Shown here: one piece after another, positions 58,028-64,000 of the stretch
How the letters are laid out: each line of letters begins with the position of its first letter
Position numbering within the stretch: the stretch's first letter is position 1
Assembly: GCA_964415965.1 (NCBI GenBank)
Contig: CAYQCK010000002.1
Coordinates: 186,001-250,000 of the forward strand
Direction: 5' to 3'
Source of the DNA: CAIKNB01 sp964415965
Lineage (GTDB): Bacteria; Patescibacteriota; Patescibacteriia; 2-12-FULL-60-25
Length of the DNA: 64,000 bases
Program-made: the position numbers and the translations under genes
Notes under the pieces: generated by a model
Seen by the model: only the letters and a program-made list of their open reading frames with translations
Told to the model about the DNA's origin: nothing
Database searches by the model: none

Positions 58028-59922
58028 GGGTGTAGTTTTTTGACGCAACCTTCCGAGGAAGGCGAGAATTTGCAGCAGTTGAACCCGTCGCCTGGGCCGC
58101 ATTTCTGGGCCGGGTTGAAGCAGTTCTGGTAGGCGTCCTGGACTTCGGAGGAAATGTACGGATCGTAGTAGTTCAAGGCCGGATACTCGCCCGAAGGCAA
58201 GAACGCCCGATGGTTAATCTGGACGGCGGACGTCTCGGGTTTCTCGGGCGGGGTCGCCTGTTCGTCGATCAGGGTCCCGTCCAGCTTGGCCATCTTCATG
58301 GCGATCGACCACCAGAACGTGTCCGGCTTCTCGGTCGCCTTAGGCCCCGGATGGGCGTCGACGGTGATGTTGTCCGTATTCAGCGTCGAGGACTGGAGAT
58401 AGGTGTCGAAAACGGCCAGGACCGGCTGGTCAAGCGGCACGTTCGAAGTCTGCCCCTTGTTGGGGTCGGCGTCCGGCGCGGTCAAGGTGATGACCGGCGG
58501 CGTCAGCTTGATGTCGTTGTTGGTCGAAAACTGGAAGACGAAGTTGTCGATCGGCGGACCCTCGGCCTTGCCGTCCCCGCCCAGGACGTTGCCGTCCAAC
58601 GAGTTGCCGACGACGCTCACGATGCCGTCATAGCCATTGGTGGTGAACACGGCCTGCGGGCCGGGGCCGTCGAGCTTCGCCGCCTTGGCCACCACGCCGA
58701 TCAGGCTGTTGCCCGGCAGGCAGTAGATGTCGCGGCCGCAGGAATTCGTGCCGCACTTGAAATCGGTCATGAACTCGACCGTCCGGTACTGGTTGGTCAC
58801 GCGGTATTCGCCGGCGACGATGGAGCCTGGCGTGTTCGGCGGCGAACCGCTCGGCACCGCGGTGGTTTCGATGTTGGAGAATCCGTCGGCCGTCTTGCCC
58901 TGGGCCGCGGTCGGGTCGATGGCCTTGCTGAAATTCAGCTGGACCACGATGTTCCGGAAATACACGTCGTCCGGCGGCGGGATGACCGAGGTAACTTTCG
59001 GCGGCACCAAATCGACGACCGTGGAGACCTCGAACTGCCAGGCGTACTGGTTGGTCGGAGAGCAGGTGATCGCCGGCGTGTTGTTCGTCAGCATGATGCC
59101 CGTCTTGCCGCCTTGCAGGATGACCGTGTAGTTGGTCGGCGTGACCTGGTTGCCCAGGTAATCGACCGGTTTGAACACCCATGTCTTGAGGTCCTTGGTG
59201 TACCTGACTTTGACCGCATCCCCGTTCAAGGCCGTCGTCTCGCCTTCCTTGGTCTTGTAGATGATGACGTTCTTGTCGTTCAGCCTGTATTCCGCCTTGG
59301 TGTTGCTCGTCGCCACGTCCCAGTCCGTCATCATGGATTCTGGCTTGATCGGCTGCTTGAAAGTCACGATGACCGGGGAATTGCGCGGGATGTCGGTGGC
59401 GTTGCGGTCCGGCAGGTGCATCTCGATGATGCCCTTGCCCAAACACGCCGCACCGGGCGAAACCGTGAACGGCGAAAGGGGCTGGGTCGTGCCGCCGCCG
59501 ATGACCCCGCCGCCCTGTCCGGCGAAAAAGCCGAGGATGAAAGAGGTGATGGCCCAGGCCGAAGCGATGATGATGATGCCGATGATGGAATTCCGGATCG
59601 TCGTGGTGGCTTTCTTGACCTTCTCCGGGTCGCCGGCCGCGGTCATGTACTGGTAGCCGGCCCACAGCATCAACACCAGGAAGACTATCCCGACGAAACC
59701 CAAGGCGATGTTGATAATCCGGCCGATGATGGTCACCAGGTCGGTCGCCCCCTGGTCGATGCCGGCCGCCTCAGCGGTCAACGCGACGTTCTCTTGGGCC
59801 GCGTTTTGCGCCCAGGCCGGAGGCGCGAAAGACACGGCCGTCATGACCAAGGCCGCGTACAGCAAAGCGCGGCTGAGCCCGTGCCTTAAACATAAGGAAA
59901 GCGCCGCTTGTTTGTTTGGCAT
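58024..59922 (-). CDS. Pilin-anchored Ig-like surface protein (632 aa), first gene of the operon
   Basis: Signal peptide (1-39), two helices (68-90, 112-134) joined by YMTAAGDPEKVKKATTTIRN, the same T4SS_pilin-like module as the giant protein. Then come SbsA-type Ig domains: FTVSPGAACLGKGIIEMHLPDRNATDIPRNSPVIVTFKQPIKPESM, and VPPKVTSVIPPPDDVYFRNIVVQLNFSKAIDPT. A Cys-containing C-terminus follows (CFNPAQKCGPGDGFNCC). It is the short paralogue of the giant protein and precedes it with a 4-nt overlap, so the two may be made in fixed ratio and associate through their membrane modules. Confidence 0.88.
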   Translation of the reverse strand: MPNKQAALSLCLRHGLSRALLYAALVMTAVSFAPPAWAQNAAQENVALTAEAAGIDQGATDLVTIIGRIINIALGFVGIVFLVLMLWAGYQYMTAAGDPEKVKKATTTIRNSIIGIIIIASAWAITSFILGFFAGQGGGVIGGGTTQPLSPFTVSPGAACLGKGIIEMHLPDRNATDIPRNSPVIVTFKQPIKPESMMTDWDVATSNTKAEYRLNDKNVIIYKTKEGETTALNGDAVKVRYTKDLKTWVFKPVDYLGNQVTPTNYTVILQGGKTGIMLTNNTPAITCSPTNQYAWQFEVSTVVDLVPPKVTSVIPPPDDVYFRNIVVQLNFSKAIDPTAAQGKTADGFSNIETTAVPSGSPPNTPGSIVAGEYRVTNQYRTVEFMTDFKCGTNSCGRDIYCLPGNSLIGVVAKAAKLDGPGPQAVFTTNGYDGIVSVVGNSLDGNVLGGDGKAEGPPIDNFVFQFSTNNDIKLTPPVITLTAPDADPNKGQTSNVPLDQPVLAVFDTYLQSSTLNTDNITVDAHPGPKATEKPDTFWWSIAMKMAKLDGTLIDEQATPPEKPETSAVQINHRAFLPSGEYPALNYYDPYISSEVQDAYQNCFNPAQKCGPGDGFNCCKFSPSSEGCVKKLHP

Positions 59923-59948
59923 GTTGTGAATTGGAAATTGTCCTCAAC

Positions 59949-59977
59949 AGTATACAAAAAACGCAGCCGCGGGACAA
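59949..59977 (-). promoter_or_regulatory. Promoter of the surface-protein/ybeY/dgkA/ftsA operon
   Basis: -35 TTGTCC (59977-59972), 17-nt spacer, -10 TATACT (59954-59949), 26 nt before the ATG. The -35 lies inside the terminator of the MacAB cluster. Confidence 0.7.
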
Positions 59978-59994
59978 TCATGCCCGGCGGCTGC
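59955..59994 (-). terminator. Intrinsic terminator of the macAB cluster
   Basis: GC stem (59963-59973 with 59983-59994, one bulge) followed by six T on the minus strand. It overlaps the next promoter. Confidence 0.85.
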
Positions 59995-60019
59995 CTGATG
60001 CCGACTTGATTCCCTCTGT

Positions 60020-60514
60020 TCAGCGGGATGTCGGGGCCGCCATGCCCCCTTCCTGCCTGGGTTGTTGGCCCGGGGTCCCGAAGCCGAAACCGGCCATTCC
60101 CGCCGGCCTGATCTGGATCATCTGGGCGGTGATGCTCCCGTCCGCGTTCGGCGTGCCGGCCACCGTCACCTCAGCGCCGGAAGCGACGTCGTCCAGTTTG
60201 GCTTCCGCCAGCTTGGACACGGTCGTCGAGGCGGACAGGAAGATGATCTTCGAGCCGCCATCGCGGAGCTTGAGCGACAGGCTCTGCCCGTCTTTCGACA
60301 GGATTTCCCCGGAGGCCATGCCTTGCTGGACGCGCCCCATCTGGCCGGTTCCTTGTCCGCCGCGGAAATTCCGCGCGCCGTTCGCCCCGAATTGGGCCTG
60401 CATGCCTTGGCCGGCTCCGGCCCTGGGTTTGGCGAATAATGTCCCGCCGTAGAAACCGCAGGCGCCCGCCAAGACGACGCCGACCAGGATGATGGAGATG
60501 TGTTTGGTTTGCAT
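60020..60514 (-). CDS. DUF5666-like secreted/anchored protein
   Basis: 164 residues: N-terminal membrane anchor or signal (about 7-27), a Gly/Gln/Met-rich linker, then a small beta-barrel-like domain (about 66-135; SGEILSKDGQSLSLKLRDGGSKIIF, GAEVTVAGTPNADGSITAQMIQI) typical of DUF5666 (OB-like). It follows the MacB permease gene. I recall such proteins next to MacAB in CPR genomes; function unknown. Confidence 0.75.
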   Translation of the reverse strand: MQTKHISIILVGVVLAGACGFYGGTLFAKPRAGAGQGMQAQFGANGARNFRGGQGTGQMGRVQQGMASGEILSKDGQSLSLKLRDGGSKIIFLSASTTVSKLAEAKLDDVASGAEVTVAGTPNADGSITAQMIQIRPAGMAGFGFGTPGQQPRQEGGMAAPTSR

Positions 60515-60541
60515 ATGGTTTGGATGGTGTTCGATTATCGA

Positions 60542-61759
60542 TTATTCGTAGCGCAATGCCTCGATCGGATTCAACCTGGCCGCGCGGCGCGCCGGATACA
60601 GGCCGAAAACGATGCCGATGGCGGCGGAGACTCCGCAGGCCAACGCCACCGCCGTCCAGGAGATCGTCGTGTTCATGCCCGCGAACAGGCTGATGGCCCG
60701 CGAAGCCCCGTAGCCGATCAGGATGCCGACCAGGCCGCCGCTGACCGTCAGCAATACGGCCTCGCCCAAAAATTGGAACAGGATATCCCCCTGGCCCGCG
60801 CCGATCGCCTGCCGCAGCCCGATCTCGCGCGTCCGCTCGGTGACCGTGGTCAGCATCATGTTCATGATGCCGATGCCGCCGACCAGGAGCGAAATGCTGG
60901 CGATCGAGGCGAGCAGGATGGTGAAGGTATCGGTCATGCTGGACGCGGCGCTCACGATGTCGGACTGGTTCATGATGTTGAAATCCGCGGTGTCGGCCGT
61001 CTTGTTGTGGCGCTCCAGCAGCAGCGCCGTGACCGCCTCCTGGACCTGCGTCATGGCGCCCTGGTCCGCGGCCTGGATGCTGATGGTCCCGACATATTCG
61101 GTACCGCTCAGGAACGCCTGCGCGGTCGTCAGCGGGACGAAGATCGTGTCGTCTTGGTTGGAGAATCCGGAACCGCCCTTGGCCTTGGTCAAACCGATGA
61201 CCGTGAACTGTTGGCCCTTGATGCGGATGGCCTGGCCGACCGGGCTCGCGCCCTCGCCGAACAGGTCGACGGCGGTCGTCGGCCCCAGGACCGCGACTTT
61301 TGATCGGTTGGCGACCTGGGCCTCGGAAAAGAATGAACCCGCGTCGACGGCCACGTTCCGTACCGCGAGATACGTCGGCCGCGTGCCGACCACCGAAGTG
61401 TTCGTGTTGGTCCCGCGCGCGGTGACCTGGTAGCGGCCCGAGAGTTCCGGGGCGACCGCCGCCACCCCGTCCACTCCGGCGATGGCCGTCGCGTCCTCCG
61501 TGGTCAGCGACTGGGCCGAACCGCGCCCCGCGCTGACCTGTTGCCCCGGCCCGCGTTGGGCCCCGGGCATGACGAGCAGCAGGTTGGAACCGATGGATTG
61601 GATGTTCGTTTCGATCGTGGCCTTGGCGCCTTGGCCGACCGACAACATGGCGATGACCGACGCGATGCCGATGACCACGCCGAGCATCGTCAGGCCGGAC
61701 CTGACCTTATTCGAAAAAACGCCGATGTAGATTTCCTCCAGCAGATCGATGATTTTCAT
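60542..61759 (-). CDS. MacB-type ABC transporter permease (FtsX/MacB_PCD)
   Basis: 405 residues: helix 1 (about 20-42), a large MacB_PCD periplasmic-type domain (about 45-265; SIGSNLLLVMPGAQ, VAVLGPTTAVDLFG, FTVIGLTKAKGGSGFSNQDDTIFVPLTTAQAFL), then three C-terminal helices with GGIGIMNMMLTTVTERTREIGLRQAIGA and PARRAARLNPIEALRYE. A mechanotransmission-type transporter rather than a classic pump. Start overlaps the ATPase stop by 4 nt. Confidence 0.94.
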   Translation of the reverse strand: MKIIDLLEEIYIGVFSNKVRSGLTMLGVVIGIASVIAMLSVGQGAKATIETNIQSIGSNLLLVMPGAQRGPGQQVSAGRGSAQSLTTEDATAIAGVDGVAAVAPELSGRYQVTARGTNTNTSVVGTRPTYLAVRNVAVDAGSFFSEAQVANRSKVAVLGPTTAVDLFGEGASPVGQAIRIKGQQFTVIGLTKAKGGSGFSNQDDTIFVPLTTAQAFLSGTEYVGTISIQAADQGAMTQVQEAVTALLLERHNKTADTADFNIMNQSDIVSAASSMTDTFTILLASIASISLLVGGIGIMNMMLTTVTERTREIGLRQAIGAGQGDILFQFLGEAVLLTVSGGLVGILIGYGASRAISLFAGMNTTISWTAVALACGVSAAIGIVFGLYPARRAARLNPIEALRYE

Positions 61760-62463
61760 ACTTCGCTCTTGATGGCGCGTCGCTTGCCGTTCTGGTGGTC
61801 GTCGACCACCAGCCCGTCCTTGATCGTGATGATACGTCCTGCATGCTCGGCGACGTAAGGCTCATGGGTGATGAGGATGACGGTCCGGCCCTCGTCGTTC
61901 AACCGCTGGAAGGTCGCCAGGACCAGGTCGCCCGTCTTGGAGTCAAGGTTGCCGGTCGGCTCGTCGGCCAGGACGATGGACGGATCGTTGACCAGGGCGC
62001 GGGCGATGGCCACGCGCTGCATCTGGCCGCCGGACAGCTGGTTGGACAGATGCTTATGGCGGGACTCGTCGAGTCCCGAGGCGAGGAGCGCCGCCTTGGC
62101 CCGCTTATGCCGCTCTTCGCGCCCGACGCCAAGATAGACGAGCGGCAACTCGACATTGCGCAGCACCGTGGCGCGCGGCAGCAGATGGAAAGCCTGGAAC
62201 ACGAAGCCGATCTTGTTCCGCCGGACTTCCGCCAGTTCGGTCGGCTCGAGTTTGGCCACGTCCTGACCGTCCAGCAGGTATCGGCCCGAGGTCGGCGCGT
62301 CCAACGCCCCGATGATGTGCATGAGCGTGGACTTGCCCGAACCGGACGGCCCCATGATGGCCACGAACTCCCCTTTCTTGATCGAGAAGGTGATGCCTTT
62401 GAGCACCTTCGTCACCTCGTCGCCATTGACGTATTCCTTGGTTATGTCTTTGAGTTCAAGCAT
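61756..62463 (-). CDS. MacB-type ABC transporter ATPase (LolD/FtsE-like)
   Basis: 235 residues: MGPSGSGKST (Walker A), VFQAFHLLPRATVLRNVELPL (Q-loop), LSGGQMQRVAIARAL (signature), IVLADEPTGNLDSKTG (Walker B) and ILITHEP (H-loop). Partner of the adjacent permease and of the upstream MacA-like adaptor. Confidence 0.96.
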   Translation of the reverse strand: MLELKDITKEYVNGDEVTKVLKGITFSIKKGEFVAIMGPSGSGKSTLMHIIGALDAPTSGRYLLDGQDVAKLEPTELAEVRRNKIGFVFQAFHLLPRATVLRNVELPLVYLGVGREERHKRAKAALLASGLDESRHKHLSNQLSGGQMQRVAIARALVNDPSIVLADEPTGNLDSKTGDLVLATFQRLNDEGRTVILITHEPYVAEHAGRIITIKDGLVVDDHQNGKRRAIKSEV

Positions 62464-62482
62464 AGGCGGGAATCCGGACGGC

Positions 62483-64000
62483 CTAAAAGCCCCCCATGCC
62501 CGGGATCCTGACGCCGGACTGCCTTCCGTTCGCCGACGTCGTCCTGGCGGCCGAAGCGCCAGCGGCCGCGGTCGCCGCGCCGCTGATGGTGCGCGTCACG
62601 ACCTGGTCACCTTCCTTCAGGCCGTCGGTGATTTCGGTTTGCGTATCGTTAGCCAATCCGACCGTCACGTTGCGCGTCTCCGGCGCGGTCGGTGAAGCCA
62701 CGCCTTGGGCGCCGTTCGCCATATCGATCTTCACGCCATTCAGGACCTGGACCGTGGCGCCGTCCGTCCCCTCTTTCACGGCCGAGTTGGCGACCAGCAG
62801 GACGTCAGGCTTGAAATCGGTCACGATGGCTGCGGCCACGCTCATGCCCGTCTTGATGCGCTCATCCTGCGTGTCGAACACGATCTTGACCCCGTAATTC
62901 ACCACGCCCTGCGACGCCGTCCCGATGAGGTCGACCTCGGAGACGACGCCCGCGATGGTCAGATCCGTGACCGCATCGAAAGTCAGGGTCGCTTTCTGCC
63001 CGACTTTCACCTTCGCCACATCGACTTCGTTCAGGGATATCTCGGCGACCTTGGCGCGCGTCAGCAGGGTCGCCACGACCGTCGACGGCGAAGCTTGGTC
63101 GGCCGGCTGCACCGGCAGGCTGGCGATGACGCCGTCGAAGGGCGCTTTCACGGTGTAATCGCCCAAGGCTTCTTGGGCATCAGCCAATTTGTTCTGGGCC
63201 GACTGCAAGGATGAACGGCTGCGCGCCACCGAATTGGCCGAGATGGCGATGTCGGTGGCATCGGTTCCGCGACGCAGCTTGGCCAACGACTCATTGGCTT
63301 CGTCCAGCCTCTCCTGGGCGGCCGCGATTTCGGCCGCGGTCGCGCCCGCCTTGAGCTTCTCGAGCGATGTCTGCGCTTTGGTCAAGCTGATTTGGGCCGT
63401 GGCGTATGAGCTCTTGGCCTGCTCGATGGCCTGGGACTGGCTGATGATCGTCGTCTGCTTGGATGAAATGGAGCTGCGGGCGGACTGGATGGTGTTTTGG
63501 AGTGAGGTTAGCGTGCTTTGGCTGAAACTGGAATTCGACAGAGTATTGAGCAGCGCGTCGTAGGTCATCTGGAGGAACGGCTCCGTCAGGTTCACCGCCT
63601 TCTGGGCCGCGGCCAGCGCCGACTCGATATCGGCCGCGCTCGCCCCGGTCGCCTGGAGCGCGTCGGCCTGGGCCTTGTAGGCCAGCACCAGCGGTTTGAG
63701 GCCGTCGTACAAGGCATCCGCCTGCGAGAGCTTGTTCGGATCCAGGACCGACAGATACCGGCGGTAATTGGCGTTGGCGCTGGCGTTATCGTTACCCAAT
63801 ACCGAATCCGCGTCATACAACGCTTTCTGCAGGTCTTGGGCCACGGTCTTGAGCACCGGCACCGCGTCGTCATACGCGTTCCGGACTACCTTCGGCGTCA
63901 CGCCGTCGTAAGACATCTTGGCATTCTCCTGCTGGGCAGCCAAATCCGCCTCCGCCTGCCTGAGGTCGTAGGCGTCCGGCGGTTCCTTGAGCTTATCCAA
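62483..64000 (-). CDS. MacA/HlyD-family periplasmic adaptor, 5' end beyond window
   Basis: 505 residues visible; the frame is open to the right edge, so the N-terminal anchor and first barrel half are missing. Seen: a very long helical hairpin (about 1-275; QSLEKLKAGATAAEIAAAQERLDEANESLAKLRRG is typical MacA), a lipoyl/barrel part (YTVKAPFDGVIASLPVQPADQA), a beta-barrel (VGQKATLTFDAVTDLTIAGVVSEVD) and a membrane-proximal domain (DGLKEGDQVVTR). The hairpin is longer than in E. coli MacA. It bridges the permease to an outer partner; no TolC-like gene is seen. Confidence 0.9.
   Translation of the reverse strand: MDKLKEPPDAYDLRQAEADLAAQQENAKMSYDGVTPKVVRNAYDDAVPVLKTVAQDLQKALYDADSVLGNDNASANANYRRYLSVLDPNKLSQADALYDGLKPLVLAYKAQADALQATGASAADIESALAAAQKAVNLTEPFLQMTYDALLNTLSNSSFSQSTLTSLQNTIQSARSSISSKQTTIISQSQAIEQAKSSYATAQISLTKAQTSLEKLKAGATAAEIAAAQERLDEANESLAKLRRGTDATDIAISANSVARSRSSLQSAQNKLADAQEALGDYTVKAPFDGVIASLPVQPADQASPSTVVATLLTRAKVAEISLNEVDVAKVKVGQKATLTFDAVTDLTIAGVVSEVDLIGTASQGVVNYGVKIVFDTQDERIKTGMSVAAAIVTDFKPDVLLVANSAVKEGTDGATVQVLNGVKIDMANGAQGVASPTAPETRNVTVGLANDTQTEITDGLKEGDQVVTRTISGAATAAAGASAARTTSANGRQSGVRIPGMGGF

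Noticed and set aside
1..64000. CRISPR arrays, prophage, integrons or insertion sequences
   Set aside because: No regularly spaced direct repeats, Cas, integrase, transposase or phage structural genes were seen; the repeats found are palindromic and singly placed.

Overview
The window is a gene-dense, high-GC bacterial chromosome segment that uses the standard code (TGA is a stop). It has one tRNA, no rRNA, and no recognisable transposase, integrase, phage or CRISPR. The gene content points to the Candidate Phyla Radiation (Patescibacteria), probably a GC-rich Parcubacteria-like lineage. The signs are surface proteins anchored by a two-helix T4SS-pilin (VirB2/TrbC-like) module, a MacA/MacB cluster with a DUF5666-like protein, a secreted protein ending in a domain I associate with CPR surface proteins, a 3.7k-residue Cys-rich surface protein, and many small palindromic intergenic repeats. 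The lineage is inferred from family content, not from a marker gene tree.

Layout. 1-3.2 kb: an edge-cut spermidine-synthase-fold protein coupled to a UvrD/PcrA helicase. 3.3-9.9 kb: a DUF4349 membrane protein, two orphan genes with strong promoters and terminators, mltG-pap2, and a secreted orphan. 9.9-14.7 kb: nth-mutM base-excision pair behind two tandem gpmI paralogues. 14.9-25.9 kb: accessory genes (zinc-ribbon/coiled-coil membrane protein, RNHCP zinc protein, FecR surface protein, EVE, pterin dehydratase-like, AttH/CrtC-like, VanW, C39-like peptidase, Ig-like secreted protein, an orphan) separated by repeats. 26 kb: tRNA-Asp. 26.4-34.9 kb: alkD, ppsA, ABC exporter, two nuclease-like genes, pyk. 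34.9-38.4 kb: a polyamine/membrane cluster (speD, DUF4178, small TM protein, DUF350, membrane spermidine-synthase-like). 38.5-41.7 kb: htrA, nrdR, ftsZ. 41.9-59.9 kb: one 18-kb minus-strand operon running from two pilin-anchored surface proteins through three single-TM proteins into ybeY, dgkA and ftsA, largely by 4-nt ATGA overlaps. 60-64 kb: a MacAB-type exporter.

The glycolytic/gluconeogenic genes (two gpmI, pyk, ppsA) form the lower trunk of the pathway. The surface-protein operon is physically tied to cell division (ftsA) and lipid-carrier recycling (dgkA, pap2). Two promoter styles recur. About a dozen genes carry a -10-like TANNNT hexamer 6-10 nt before the start codon, which predicts leaderless mRNAs. 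A smaller set of mostly orphan genes has TTGACA-17-TATNNT promoters, most with a Shine-Dalgarno and a strong intrinsic terminator.

The observations most worth following are the pilin-anchored giant protein and its operon link to ftsA, a two-copy ~138-bp repeat whose hairpin arms covary around a fixed GTCA loop, the leaderless promoter architecture, and the compact polyamine/DUF350/DUF4178 cluster.
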